Counted from the stretch's first letter, positions 12,177-25,877 are shown. The stretch: 64,000 nt of DNA from Diplolepis rosae (GCA_030998225.1 JAPYXD010000738.1:1922001-1986000), one strand, 5' to 3'. Numbers and translations: made by a program. Notes: a model not told the origin generated them from the letters alone.

Positions 12177-12319
12177 CATGGCCATGTAGGGGTGCATTTC
12201 GGTGATAAGGGTTGGAGTCCAAAAATCAATATGGACATATTTGAGGAGCCCAAAAATCATAGAGTCTTCCTAGACCATAAAGTTTTAAAAAACATCAAAT
12301 TTAGAGAAAGACCACTCTA
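12177..12319 (+). repeat. Monomer with degraded tail
   Basis: The normally conserved tail GATGAATTTTAGTGAAAGTC is replaced near 12290-12319 by ACATCAAATTTAGAGAAAGACCAC-like sequence. The next palindrome core is intact and length is kept at 143 bp. This is one of few copies in which the conserved tail itself is damaged. Confidence 0.75.
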
Positions 12320-14625
12320 CATGGCCATGTAGGGGTGTATTTCGATGTTAAGGGGTGGAGCCCAAAAATCGTTATGTGTATTTTCGAAGAGTCCAAAAAT
12401 CATAGAGTCCTACTAGACCATAAAGTTTGTAAAAAGATGAATTTTAGTGAAAGTCGTCTCTACATGGCCATGTAGGGGTGCATTTCGGTGATAAGGGTTG
12501 GAGTCCAAAAATCAATATTGACATATTTGAAGAGCCCAAAAATCATAGAGTCCTCCTAGACCATAAAGTTTGCAAAAAGATGAATTTTAGTGAAAAACGT
12601 CTCTACATGGCCATGTAGGGGTGCATTTCGGTGATAAGGTTGGAGTCCAAAAGTCAATATGGACATATTTGAGGATCCCAAAAATCATAGAGTCTTCCTA
12701 GACCATAAAGTTTTAAAAAAAGATGAATTTTAGTGAAAGTCGTCTCTACATGGCCATGTAGTGGCGTATTTCGATGTTAAGGGGTGGAGCCCAAAAATCG
12801 TTATGTGTATTTTCGAAGTGTCCAAAAATCATAGAGTCCTACAAGACCATAAAGTTTGTAAAAAGATGAATTTTAGTGAAAGTCGTCTCTACATGGCCAT
12901 GTAGGGGTGCATTTCGGTGATAAGGGTTGGAGTCCAAAAATCAATATTGACATATTTGAAGAGCCCAAAAATTATAGTCTTCCCAGACCATAAAGTTTTA
13001 AAAAAGATGAATTTTAGTGAAAGTCGTCTCTACATGGCCATGTAGGGGTGTATTTCGATGTTAAGGGTTGGAGCCCAAAAATCAATATGGACATATTTGA
13101 AGAGCCCAAAAATCATAGAGTCTTCCTAGATGATAATGTTTGTAAAAGGATCAATTTTAGTGAAAGTCGTCTCTACATGGCCATGTAGGTGTGCATTTCG
13201 GTGATAAGGGTTGGAGTCCAAAAATCAATATGGACATATTTGAGCAGCCCAAAAATCATAGAGTCTTCCTAGACCATAAAGTTTTAAAAAAGATGAATTT
13301 TAGTGAAAGTCGTCTCTACATGGCCATGTAGGGGTGTATTTCGTTGTTAAGGGTTGGAGCCCAAAAATCTATATGGTTATTTTAGATGTGCCCAAAAATC
13401 ATAGAGTCCTACTAGACCATAAAGTTTGTAAAAAGATGAATTTTAGTGAAAGTCGTCTCTACATGGCCATGTAGGGGTGCATTTCGGTGATAAGGGTTGG
13501 AGTCCAAAAATCAATATTGACATATTTGAAGAGCCCAAAAATCATAGAGTCTTCCCAGACCATAAAGTTTGAAAAAAGATGAATTTTAGTGAAAGTCGTC
13601 TCTACATGGCCATGTAGGGGTGTATTTCGATGTTAAGGGTTGGAGCCCAAAAATCGTTATGGGTATTTTCGAAGTGTCCAAAAATCATAGAGTCCTACTA
13701 GACCATAAAGTTTGTAAAAAGATGAATCTTAGTGAAAAACGTATCTTCATGGCCATGTAGGTGTGCATTTCGGTGATAAGGGTTGGAGTCCAAATGTCAA
13801 TATGGACATATTTGAAGAGCCCAAAAATCATAGAGTCCTACTACACCATAAAGATTGCAAAAGATGAATTTTAGTGAAAGTCGTCTTTACATGGCCATGT
13901 AGGGGTGTATTTTGATGTTAAGTGGTTGGAGCCCAAAAATCGATATGGGTATTTTCGGAGAGCCCAAAAATCATAGAGTTCTCGTAGACAATAAAGTTTG
14001 TAAAAAGATCAATTTTACTGGAAGTCGTCTCTTCATGGCCATGTAGGGGTGCATTTCGGTGTTAAGGGTTGGAGCCCAAAAATCGATATGGGTATTTTCG
14101 AAGAGCCCAAAATCATAGTCTTCCCAGACCATAAAGTTTGCAAAGAGATGAATTTTAGTGAAAGTCGTCTTTACATGGCCATGTAGGGGTGCATTTAGTG
14201 GTTAAGGGTTGGAGCCCAAAAATCAATATGGACATATTCGAAGAGCCCAAAAATCACAGATTCTTGCGAGACCATAAAGTTTGCAAAAAGATGAATTTTA
14301 GTGAAAAACGTCTCTTCATGGCCAGGTAGGGGTGCATTTCGGTGATAAGGGTTGGAGCCCAAAAATCGATATGGACATTTTTGAAGAGCCCAAAAATCAT
14401 AGAGTCTTCCTAGACCATAATGTTTGCAAAAAGATGACTTTTAGTGAAAGTCGTCTTTACATGGCCATGTAGGGGTGCATTTTGATGTTAAGGGTTGGAG
14501 CCCAAAAATCAATATGGACATATTTGAAGAGCCCAAAAATCATAGAGTGTTCCTGGATGATAATGTTTGTAAAAGGATCAATTTTAGTGAAAGTCGTCTC
14601 TACATGGCCATGTAGGGGTGCATTT

Positions 14626-17454
14626 CCGTGATAAGGGTTGGAGTCCAAAAATCAATATTGACATATTTGAAGAGCCCAAAAATCATAGTCTTCCCAGACC
14701 ATAAAGTTTGCAAAGAGATGAATTTTAGTGAAAGTCGTCTTTACATGGCCATGTAGGGGTGCATTTCGTGGTTAAGGGTTGGAGCCCAAAAATCAATATG
14801 GACATATTCGAAGAGCCCAAAAATCATAGATTCTTGCCAGACCATAAAGTTTGCAAAAAGATGAATTTTAGTGAAAAACGTCTCTTCATGGCCATGTAGG
14901 GGTGCATTGCGGTGATAAGGGTCGGAGTCCAAAAGTCAATATGGACATATTTGAAGAGCCCAAAAATCATAGAATCTTCCTAGACCATAAAGTTTTAAAA
15001 AAGATGAATTTTAGTGAAAGTCGTCTCTACATGGCCATGTAGGGGTGCATTTCGATGTTAAGGGTTGGAGCCCAGAAAAAGATATGGGTATTTTCGAAGA
15101 GTCCAAAAATCATAGAGTCCTACTAGACCATAAAGTTTGTAAAAAGATGAATTTTAGTGAAAGTCGTCTCTACATGGCCATGTAGGGGTGCATTTCGGTG
15201 ATAAGGGTTGGAGTCCAAAAATCAATATTGACATATTTGAAGAGGCCAAAAATCATAGAGTCCTCCTAGACCATAAAGTTTGCAAAAAGATGAATTTTAG
15301 TGAAAGTCGTCTCTACATGACCATGTAGGGGTGCATTTCGGTGTTAAGGGTTGGAGCCCAAAAATCAATATGGACATATTTGAAGAGCCCAAAAATCATA
15401 GAGTCTTTCTGGATGATAATGTTTGTAAAAGGATCAATTTTAGTGAAAGTCGTCTCTACATGGCCATGTAGGGGTGCATTTCGGTGATAAGGGTTGGAGT
15501 CCAAAAATCAAAATGGACATATTTGAAGAGCCCAAAAATCATAGAGTCTTCCTAGACCATAAAGTTTTAAAAAAGATGAATTTTAGTGAAAGTCGTCTCT
15601 ACATGGCCATGTAGGGGTGCATTTCGATGTTAAGGGTTGTAGCCTAAAAAACGGTATGGGTATTTTCGAAGAGCCCAAAAATCATAGAGTCCTACTAGAC
15701 CATAAAGTTTGTAAAAAGATGAATTTTAGTGAAAGTCGTCTCTACATGGCCATGTAGGGGTGCATTTCGGTGATAAGGGTTGGAGTCCAAAAATCAATAT
15801 TGACATATTTGAAGAGCCCAAAAATCATAGAGTCTTCCTAGACCATAAAGTTTTAAAAAAGATGAATTTTAGTGAAAGTCGTCTCTACATGGCCATGTAG
15901 GGGCGTATTTCGATGTTAAGGGTTGGAGCCCAAAAATCAATATGGGTATTTTCGAAGTGTCCAAAAATCATAGAGTCCTACTAGACCATAAAATTTGTAA
16001 AAAGATGAATCTTAGTGAAAAACGTATCTTCATGGCCATGTAGGTGTGCATTTCGGTGATAAGGGTTGGAGTCCAAATGTCAATATGGCCATATTTGAAG
16101 AGCCCAAAAATCATAGAGTCGTCCTAGACCATAATGTTTTAAAAAAGATGAATTTTAGTGAAAGTCGTCTCTACATGGCCATGTAGGGGTGTATTTCGAT
16201 GTTAAGGGGTGGAGCCCAAAAATCGTTATGGGTATTTTCGAATCGTCCAAAAATCATAGAGTCCTACTAGACCATAAAATTTTTAAAAAGATGAATTTTA
16301 GTGAACGTCGTCTCTACATGGCCATGTAGGGGTGCATTTCGTGGTTAAGGGTTGGAGCCCAAAAATCAATTTGGACATATTTGAAGAACCCAAAAATCAT
16401 AGTCTTCCCAGACCATAAAGTTTGCAAAAAGATCAATTTTAGTGAAAGTCGTCTCTACATGGCCATGTAGGGGTGCATTTCGCTGTTAAGGGTTGGAGCC
16501 CAAAAATCAATATGGACATATTTGAAGAGCCCAAAAATCATAGAGTCTTCCTAGACGATAATGTTTGTAAAAGGATCAATTTTAGTGAAAGTCGTCTCTA
16601 CATGGCCATGTAGGGGTGCATTTCGGTGATAAGGGTTGGAGTCCAAAAATCAATATGGACATATTTGAGGAGCCCAAAAATCATAGTCTTTCCAGACCAT
16701 AAAGTTTGTAAAAAGATGAATTTTAGTGAAAGTCGTCTCTACATGGCCATGTAGGGATGTATTTCGATGTTAAGGGTTGGAGCCCAAAAATCGTTATGGG
16801 TATTTTCGAAGTGTCCAAGAATCATAGAGTCCTACTAGACCATAAAATTTTTAAAAAGATGAATTTTAGTGAAAGTCGTCTCTACATGGCCATGTAGGGG
16901 TGCATTTCGGTGATAAGGGTTGGAGTCCAAAAATCAATATGGACATATTTGAGGAGCCCAAAAATCATAGAGTCTTCCTAGACCATAAAGTTTTAAAAAA
17001 GATGAATTTTAGTGAAAGTCGTCTCTACATGGCCATGTAGGGGTGCATTTCGGTGATAAGGGTTGGAGTCCAAAAATCAATATTGACATATTTGAAGAGC
17101 CCAAAAATCATAGTCTTTCCAGACCATAAAGTTTGCAAAAAGATGAATTTTAGTGCAAGTCGTCTCTACATGGCCATGTAGGGGTGTATTTCGATGTTAA
17201 GGGTTGGAGCCCAAAAATCGTTATGGGTATTTTCGAAGTGTCCAAAAATCATAGAGTCCTACTAGAACATAAAGTTTGTAAAAAGATGAATTTTAGTGAA
17301 AGTCGTCTCTACATGGCCATGTAGGGGTGCATTTCGGTGATAAGGGTTGGAGTCCAAAAATCAATATTGACATATTTGAAGAGCCCAAAAATCATAGAGT
17401 CTACCTAGACCATAAAGTTTGCAAAAAGATGCATTTTAGTGAAAGTAGTCTCTA
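14626..17454 (+). repeat. Transitional satellite stretch with recurring monomer quartets
   Basis: No long duplication was recognised for most of this stretch, though 14.63-14.93 kb still matches 1.66-1.96 kb. Its monomers often follow the order: CCC-type with CAATATGG and a GACGATAATG tail; TCC-type with GAGGAGCCC; CGTTATGGG-type with GTGTCC; TCC-type with CAATATTG. That order (about 571 bp) recurs, with gaps and substitutions, in both the 38-monomer and 68-monomer blocks. It may be the older higher-order unit from which the longer ones were built. Confidence 0.65.
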
Positions 17455-17597
17455 CATGGCCATCTATGGTCGAATTTCGATTTAAAGGGTTGGAGCCCAA
17501 AAATCAATATGGACATATTTGAAGAGACCAAAAATCATAGAGTCTTCTTGGACGATAATGTTTGTAAAAGGATCAATTTTAGTGAAAGTCGTCTCTA
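17455..17597 (+). repeat. Divergent monomer at left edge of the 68-monomer block
   Basis: Reads CATGGCCATCTATGGTCG, so the palindrome right arm is lost, followed by AATTTCGATTTAAAGGG and GAAGAGACC. The preceding tail is also changed (GATGCATTTTAGTG, GTAGTC). The match to the 27.1 kb region begins clearly just inside it: AGTCTTCTTGGACG is at 17541 and 27245. Its position near a duplication edge may be a coincidence or a junction scar. Confidence 0.78.
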
Positions 17598-18026
17598 CAT
17601 GGCCATGTAGGGGTGCATTTCGGTGATAAGGGTTGGAGTCCAAAAATCAATATGGACATATTTGAGGAGCCCAAAAATCATAGAGTCTTCCTAGACCATA
17701 AAGTTTTAAAAAAGATGAATTTTAGTGAAAGTCGTCTCTACATGGCCATGTAGGGATGTATTTCGATGTTAAGGGTTGGAGCCCAAAAATCGTTATGGGT
17801 ATTTTCGAAGTGTCCAAGAATCATAGAGTCCTACTAGACCATAAAATTTTTAAAAAGATGAATTTTAGTGAAAGTCGTCTCTACATGGCCATGTAGGGGT
17901 GCATTTCGGTGATAAGGGTTGGAGTCCAAAAATCAATATTGACATATTTGAAGAGCCCAAAAATCATAGAGTCTTCCCAGACCATAAAGTTTTAAAAAAG
18001 ATGAATTTTAGTGAAAGTCGTCTCTA

Positions 18027-18884
18027 CATGGCCATGTAGGGGTGCATTGCGTGGTTAAGGGTTGGAGCCCAAAAATCAATATGGACATATTTGAAGAGTC
18101 CAAAAATCATAGAGTCCTACTAGACCATAAAGTTTGTAATAAGATGAATTTTAGTGAAAGTCGTCTCTACATGGCCATGTAGGGGTGCATTTCGGTGATA
18201 AGGGTTGGAGTCCAAAAGTCAATATGGACATATTTGAAGAGCCCAAAAATCATTGAGTCTTCCTAGACGATAATGTTTGTAAAAGGATCAATTTTAGTGA
18301 AAGTCGTCTCTACATGGCCATGTAGGGGTGCATTTCGGTGATAAGGGTTGGAGTACAAAAATCAATATGGACATATTTGAGGAGCCCAAAAATCATAGAG
18401 TCTTCCTAGACCATAAAGTTTGTAAAAAGATGAATTTTAGTGAAAGTCGTCTCTACATGGCCATGTAGGGGTGTATTTCGATGTTAAGGGTTGGAGCCCA
18501 AAAATCGTTATGGGTATTTTCGGAGAGCCCAAAAATCATAGAGTCCTACTAGACCATAAAGATTGTAAAATGATCAATTTTAGTGAAAGTCGTCTCTACA
18601 TGGCCATGTAGGGGTGCATTTCGATGTTAAGGGTTGGAACCTAAAAAAAATTATGGGTATTTTCGAAGAGCCCAAAAGTCATAGAGTCGTACTAGACCAT
18701 AAAGTTTGTAAAAAGATCAATTTTAGTGAAAGTCGTCTCTACATGGCCATGTAGGTGTGCATTTCGGTGATAAGGGTTGGAGTCCAAAAGTCAATATTGA
18801 CATATTTGAAGAGCCCAAAAATCATAGAGTCTTCCTAGACCATAAAGTTTTAAAAAAGATGAATTTTAGTGAAAGTCGTCTCTA
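18027..18884 (+). repeat. 858-bp six-monomer cassette, copy 1
   Basis: Six monomers, starting at the GCATTGCGTGG type and ending before the next GCATTGCGTGG monomer (18885). Order: ATTGCG type; AAAAGTC with CATTGAG and GACGATAATG; GAGTAC with GAGGAG; CGTTATGGG with GGAGAG and GATTGTAAAATGATC; a fifth monomer; and a GTGTGC monomer with AAAAGTCAATATTG. Here the fifth monomer reads GAACCTAAAAAAAATT instead of the GCCGAAAAAGC form found in the five other copies, so this may be the ancestral or a damaged version. Confidence 0.88.
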
Positions 18885-19027
18885 CATGGCCATGTAGGGG
18901 TGCATTGCGTGGTTAAGGGTTGGAGCCCAAAAATCAATATGGACATATTTGAAGAGTCCAAAAATCATAGAGTCCTACTAGACCATAAAGTTTGTAAAAA
19001 GATGAATTTTAGTGAAAGTCGTCTCTA

Positions 19028-19313
19028 CATGGCCATGTAGGGGTGCATTTCGGTGATAAGGGTTGGAGCCCAAAAATCGTTATGGGTATTTTCGGAGAGC
19101 CCAAAAATCATAGATTCTTGCCAGACCATAAAGTTTGCAAAAAGATGAATTGTAGTGAAAAACGTCTCTTCATGGCCATGTAGGGGTGCATTTCGGTGTT
19201 AAGGGTTGGAGCCGAAAAAGCTATATGGGTATTTTCGAAGAGCCCAAAAGTCATAGAGTCCTACTAGACCATAAAGTTTGTAAAAAGATCAATTTTAGTG
19301 AATGTCCTCTCTA
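19028..19313 (+). repeat. TTCTTGCC/GCCG two-monomer cassette, copy 1
   Basis: First monomer: CGTTATGGG, GGAGAGCCC, GATTCTTGCC and a GAATTGTAGTGAAAAACG tail. Second monomer: GAGCCGAAAAAGCTATATGG and AAAAGTCATAGAG. The tail change (GTAG for TTAG) and GAAAAACG are rare elsewhere. This copy is followed by GAATGTCCTC. Confidence 0.85.
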
Positions 19314-22300
19314 CATGGCCATGTAGGGGTGCATTTCGGTGTTAAGGGTTGGAGCCCAAAAATCGATATGGGTATTTTCGAAGAGCCCAAAAATCATAGT
19401 CTTCCCAGACCATAAAGTTTGCAAAGAGATGAATTTTAGTGAAAGTCGTCTTTACATGGCCATGTAGGGGTGCATTTCGTGGTTAAGGGTTGGAGCCCAA
19501 AAATCAATATGAACATATTTGAAGAGCCCAAAAATCATAGAGTCCTACTAGACCATAAAGTTTGTAAAAAGATGAATTTTATTGAAAGTCGTCTCTACAT
19601 GGCCATGTAGGTGTGCATTTCGGTGATAAGGGTTGGAGTCCAAAAGTCAGTATGGACATAATTGAATATCCAAAAAATCATAGAGTCTTCCTAGACGATA
19701 ATGTTTGTAAAAAGATCAATTTTAGTGAAAGTCGTCTCTACATGGCCATGTAGGGGTGCATTTCGGTGATAAGGGTTGGAGTCCAAAAATCAATATGGAC
19801 ATATTTGAAGAGCCCAAAAATCATAGAGTCTTCCTGGATGATAATGTTTGTAAAAGGATCAATTTTAGTGAAAGTCGTCTCTACATGGCCATGTAGGGGT
19901 GCATTTCGGTGATAAGGGTTGGAGTCCAAAAATCAATATGGACATATTTGAGGAGCCCAAAAATCATAGAGTCTTCCTAGACCATAAAGTTTTAAAAAAG
20001 ATGAATTTGAGAGAAAGTCGTCTCTACATGGCCATGTAGGGGTGTATTTCGATGTTAAGGGTTGGAGCCCAAAAATCGTTATGGGTATTTTCGAAGAGTC
20101 CAAAAGTCATAGAGTCCTACTAGACCATAAAGTTTGTAAAAAGATCAATTTTAGTGAATGTCCTCTCTACATGGCCATGTAGGGGTGCATTTCGGTGTTA
20201 AGGGTTGGAGCCCAAAAATCGTTATGGGTATTTTCGAAGTGTCCAAAAATCATAGAGTCTTCCTAGACGATAATGTTTGTAAAAGGATGAATTTTAGTGA
20301 AAGTCGTCTCTACATGGCCATGTAGGGGTGCATTTCGTGGTTAAGTGTTGGAGCCCAAAAATCAATATGGACATATTCGAAGAGCGCAAAAATCATAGAT
20401 TCTTCCTAGACGATAATGTTTGTAAAAGGATCAATTTTAGTGAAAGTCGTCTCTACATGGCCATGTAGGGGTGCATTTCGGTGATAAGGGTTGGAGTCCA
20501 AAAATCAATATGGACATATTTGAGGAGCCCAAAAATCATAGAGTCTTCCTAGACCATAAAGTTTTAAAAAAGATGAATTTTAGTGAAAGTCGTCTCTACA
20601 TGGCCATGTAGGGGTGCATTTCGATGTTAAGGGTTGTAGCCTAAAAAACGGTATGGGTATTTTCGAAGAGCCCAAAAATCATAGTCTTCCTAGACCATAA
20701 AGTTTGTAAAAAGATGAATTTTAGTGAAAGTCGTCTCTACATGGCCATGTAGGGGTGCATTTCGATGTTAAGGGTTGGAGCCCAAAAATCAATATGGACA
20801 TATTTGAAGAGCCCAAAAATCATAGAGTCTTCCTAGACGATAATGTTTGTAAAAGGATCAATTTTAGTGAAAGTCGTCTCTACATGGCCATGTAGGGGTG
20901 CATTTCGGTGATAAGGGTTGGAGTCCAAAAATCAATATGGACATATTTGAAGAGCCCAAAAATCACAGAGTAATCCTAGACCAAAAAGGTTTAAAAAAGT
21001 TGAATTTGAGTGAAAGTCGTCTCTACATGGCCATCTAGGGGAGAATTTCGATGTTAAGGGTTGGAGCCCAAAAATCGTTATGTGTATTTTCGAAGTGTCC
21101 AAAAATCATAGAGTCCTACTAGACCATAAAGTTTGTAAAAAGATCAATTTTAGTGAAAGTCGTCTCTACATGGCCATGTAGGGGTGCATTTCGGTGATAA
21201 GGGTTGGAGTCCAAAAATCAATATTGACATATTTGAAGAGCCCAAAAATCATAGAGTCTTCCTAGACCATAATGTTTTAAAAAAGATGAATTTTAGTGAA
21301 AGTCGTCTCCACATGGCCATGTAGGGGTGTATTTCGATGTTAAGGGGTGGAGCCCAAAAATCGTTATGGGTATTTTCGAAGTGTCCAAAAATCATAGAGT
21401 CCTACTAGACCATAAAGTTTGTAAAAAGATGAATCTTAGTGAAAAACGTATCTTCATGGCCATGTAGGTGTGCATTTCGGTGATAAGGGTTGAAGTCCAA
21501 ATGTCAATATGGACATATGTGAAGAGCCTAAAAATCATAGAGTCTTCCTATACCATAAAGTTTTAAAAAAGATGAATTTTAGTGAAAGTCGTCTCAACAT
21601 GGCCATGTAGGGGTGCATTTCGTGGTTAAGGGTTGGAGCCCAAAAATCGTTATGGGTATTTTCGAAGTGTCCAAAAATCATAGAGTCCTACTAGACCATA
21701 AAGTTTGTAAAAAGATGAATTTTAGTGAAAGTCGTCTCTACATGGCCATGTAGGGATGAATTTCGTGGTTAAGGGTTGGAGCCCAAAAATCAATATGGAC
21801 ATATTTGAAGAACCCAAAAATCATAGTCTTCCTAGACCATAAAGTTTGTAAAAAGATGAATTTTAGTGAAAGTCGTCTCTACATGGCCATGTAGGGGTGT
21901 ATTTCGATGTTAAGGGTTGGAGCCCAAAAATCAATATGGACATATTTGAAGAGCCCAAAAATCATAGAGTCTTCCTATACCATAAAGTTTGTAAAAAGAT
22001 CAATTTTAGTGAAAGTCGTCTCTACATGGCCATGTAGGGGTGTATTTCGGTGATAAGGGTTGGAGTCCAAAAATCAATATTGACATATTTGACGAGCCCA
22101 AAAATCATAGAGTCTTCCTAGACCATAAAGTTTTAAAAAAGATGAATTTTAGTGAAAGTCGTCTCTACATGGCCATGTAGGGGTGCATTTCGATGTTAAG
22201 GGTTGGAGCCCAAAAATCGTTATGGGTATTTTCGAAGTGTACAAAAATCATAGAATCTTCCTAGACGATAATGTTTGTAAAAAGATGAATTTTAGTGAAA

Positions 22301-22592
22301 GTCGTCTCTACATGGCCATGTAGGGGTGCATTTCGGTGATAAGGGTTGGAGTCCAAAAATCAATATTGACATATTTGAAGAGCCCAAAAATCATAGTCTT
22401 GCTAGACCATAAAGTTTGCAAAAAGATGAATTTTAGTGAAAGTCGTCTTTACATGGCCATGTAGGGGTGCATTTCGGTGTTAAGGGTTGGAGCCCAAAAA
22501 TCAATATGGACATATTTGAAGAGCCCAAAAATCATAGAGTCTTCCTAGACGATAATGTTTGTAAAAGGATCAATTTTAGTGAAAGTCGTCTC

Positions 22593-25500
22593 TACATGGC
22601 CATTTAGGGGTGCATTTCGGTGATTAGGGTTGGAGTCCAAAAATCAATATGGACATATTTGAGGAGCCCAAAAATCATAGAGTCTTCCTAGACCATAAAG
22701 TTTTAAAAAAGATGAATTTTAGTGAAAGTCGTCTCTACATGGCCATGTAGGGGTGCATTTCGGTGATAAGCGTTGGAGTCCAAAAGTCAATATGGACATA
22801 TTTGAAGAGCCCAAAAATCATAGAGTCTTCCTAGACGATAATGTTTGTAAAAGGATCAATTTTAGTGAAAGTCGTCTCTACATGGCCATGTAGGGGTGCA
22901 TTTCGGTGATAAGGGTTGGAGTACAAAAATCAATATGGACATATTTGAGGAGCCCAAAAATCATAGAGTCTTCCTATACCATAAAGTTTTAAAAAAGATG
23001 AATTTTAGTGAAAGTCGTCTCTACATGGCCATGTAGGGGTGCATTTCGGTGTTAAGGGTTGGAGCCCAAAAATCGTTATGGGTATTTTCGGAGAACCCAA
23101 AAATCATAGATTCTTGCCAGACCATAAAGTTTGCAAAAAGATGAATTGTAGTGAAAAACGTCTCTTCATGGCCATGTAGGGGTGCATTTCGGTGTTAAGG
23201 GTTGGAGCCCAAAAATCAATATGGACATATTCGAAGAGCCCAAAAATCATAGATTCTTCCTGGATGATAATGTTTGTAAAAGGATCAATTTTAGTGAAAG
23301 TCGTCTCTACATGGCCATGTAGGGGTGCATTTCGGTGATAAGGGTTGGAGCCCAAAAATCAATATGGACATATTTGAGGAGCCCAAAAATCATAGACTCT
23401 TCCTAGACCATAAAGTTTAAAAAAAGATGAATTTTAGTGAAAGTCGTCTCTACATGGCTATGTAGGGGTGTATTTCGGTGTTAAGGGTTGGAGCCCAAAA
23501 ATCGTTATGGGTATTTTCGAAGAGCCCAAAAATCATAGTGTCCTACTCGACCATAAAGTTTGCAAAAAGATGAATTTTAGTGAAAGTCGTCTCTACATGG
23601 CCATGTAGGAGTGCATTTTGATGTTAAGGGTTGGAGCCCAAAAATCAATATTGACATATTTGAAGAGCCCAAAAATCATAGTCTTCCCAGACCATAAAGT
23701 TTGTAAACAGATCAATTTTAGTGAAAGTCGTCTCTTCATGGCCATGTAGGGGTGCATTTTGATGTTAAGGGTTGGAGCCCAAAAATCAATATGGACATAT
23801 TTGAAGAGCCCAAAAATCATAGAGTCTTCCTGGATGATAATGTTTGTAAAAGGATCAATTTTAGTGAAAGTCGTCTCTACATGGCCATGTAGGGGTGTAT
23901 TTCGATGTTAAGGGGTGGAGCCCAAAAATCGTTATGGGTATTTTCGAAGTGTACAAAAATCATACAGTCTTCCTAGACCATACAGTTTTAAAAAAGATGA
24001 ATTTTAGTGAAAGTCGTCTCTACATGGGCATGTAGGGGTGCATTTCGGTGATAAGGGTTGGAGACCAAAAATCAATATTGACATATTTGAAGAGCCCAAA
24101 AATCATAGTCTTCCCAGACCATAAAGGTTTAAAAAAGATGAATTTTACTGAAAGTCGTCTCTACATGGCCATGTAGGGGAGAATTTCGATGTTAAGTGTT
24201 GGAGCCCCAAAATCAATATGGAAATGTTTGCAGAGCCCAAAAATCATAGAGTCTTCCGAGACAATAAAGTTTGTAAAAGGATCAATTTTAGTGAAAGTCG
24301 TCTCTACATGGCCATGTAGGGGTGCATTTCGGTGATTAGGGTTGGAGTCCAAAAATCAATATGGACATATTTGAGGAGCCCAAAAATCATAGAGTCTTCC
24401 TAGACCATAAAGTTTTAAAAAAGATGAATTTTAGTGAAAGTCGTCTCTACATGGCCATGTAGGGGTGTATTTCGATGTTAAGGGGTGGAGCCCAAAAATC
24501 GTTATGGGTATTTTCGAAGTGTACAAAAATCATAGAGTCTTCCTAGACCATACAGTTTTAAAAAATATCAATTTTAGTGAAAGTCGTCTCTACATGGCCA
24601 TGTAGGGGTGCATTTCGGTGATAAGGGTTGGAGTCCAAAAATCAATATGGACATATTTGAGGAGCCCAAAAATCATAGAGTCTTCCTAGACCATAAAGTT
24701 TTAAAAAAGATGAATTTTAGTGAAAGTCGTCTCTACATGGCCATGTAGGGGTGCATTTCGATGTTAAGGGTTGGAGCCTAAAAATCGATATGCGTATTTT
24801 CGAAGTGTACAAAAATTATAGAGTCTTCCTAGACCATACAGTTTTAAAAAATATCAATTTTAGTGAAAGTCGTCTCTACATGGCCATGTAGGGGTGCATT
24901 TCGGTGATAAGGGTTGGAGTCCAAAAATCAATATTGACATATTTGAAGAGCCCAAAAATCATAGTCTTCCCAGACCATAAAGTTTGCAAAAAGATGAATT
25001 TTAGTGAAAGTCGTCTCTACATGGCCATGTAGGGGTGCATTTCGGTGTTAAGGGTTGGATCCCAAAAATCAATATGGACATATTTGAAGAGCCCAAAAAT
25101 CATAGAGTCTTCCTAGACGATAATGTTTGTAAAAGGATCAATTTTAGTGAAAGTCGTCTCTTCATGGCCATGTAGGGGTGCATTTCGGTGATTAGGGTTG
25201 GAGTCCAAAAATCAATATGGACATATTTGAGGAGCCCAAAAATCATAGACTCTTCCTAGACCATAAAGTTTAAAAATAGATGAATTTTTCTGAAAGTCGT
25301 CTCTACATGGCCATGTAGGGGTGCATTTCGGTGATAAGCGTTGGAGTCCAAAAGTCAATATGGACATATTTGAAGAGCCCAAAAATCATAGAGTCTTCCT
25401 AGACGATAATGTTTGTAAAAGGATCAATTTTAGTGAAAGTCGTCTCTACATGGCCATGTAGGGGTGCATTTCGGTGATAAGGGTTGGAGTACAAAAATCA

Positions 25501-25735
25501 ATATGGACATATTTGAGGAGCCCAAAAATCATAGAGTCTTCCTATACCATATAGTTTTAAAAAAGATGAATTTTAGTGAAAGTCGTCTCTACATGGCCAT
25601 GTAGGGGTGCATTTCGGTGTTAAGGGTTGGAGCCCAAAAATCGTTATGGGTATTTTCGGAGAGCCCAAAAATCATAGATTCTTGCCAGACCATAAAGTTT
25701 GCAAAAAGATGAATTGTAGTGAAAAACGTCTCTTC
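22593..25735 (+). repeat. 18-monomer (~2.57 kb) internal repeat
   Basis: The series TGATTAGGG, GAGGAGCCC, AAGCGTTGGAG with AAAAGTC, GACGATAATG, GAGTACAAAAATC, CTTCCTATACC and GATTCTTGCC is found at about 22.6-23.15 kb and again at about 25.2-25.7 kb, an offset near 2570 bp. The same 18-monomer spacing also separates two 858-bp cassettes (44723 and 47295) and two GCCG monomers (48479 and 51051). This step length therefore appears to be used repeatedly in the array. Confidence 0.7.
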
Positions 25736-25877
25736 ATGGCCATGTAGGGGTGCATTTCGGTGTTAAGGGTTGGAGCCGAAAAAGCTATATGGGTATTTTC
25801 GAAGAGCCCAAAAGTCATAGAGTCCTACTAGACCATAAAGTTTGTAAAAAGATCAATTTTAGTGAAAGTCGTCTCTA
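25592..25877 (+). repeat. TTCTTGCC/GCCG two-monomer cassette, copy 2
   Basis: Same pair of monomers, preceded by GAGTAC and CTTCCTATACCATATAG and followed by GAAAGTCG rather than GAATGTCCTC. It pairs with the copy at 35448 in the second 9.7-kb block. Confidence 0.85.

Larger units (their letters stand above)
9211..14625 (+). repeat. 38-monomer (5.41 kb) tandem duplication, copy 2
   Basis: Directly follows copy 1, so the pair spans about 10.8 kb. Private changes include the distorted monomer at 10755-10897, the CATGACCATG core at 10898 and the altered tail near 12290-12319. These show that the copy has mutated since the duplication. The last monomers, together with those up to about 14930, match 1.2-1.96 kb at an offset of 12,969 bp (91 monomers), linking this block to the left edge of the window. 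Confidence 0.82.

Noticed and set aside
22621..22632. Telomere-like TTAGGGTT in TGATTAGGGTTGG monomers
   Set aside because: A single unit produced by an A-to-T change in the normal GATAAGGGTTGG. It is never tandem.
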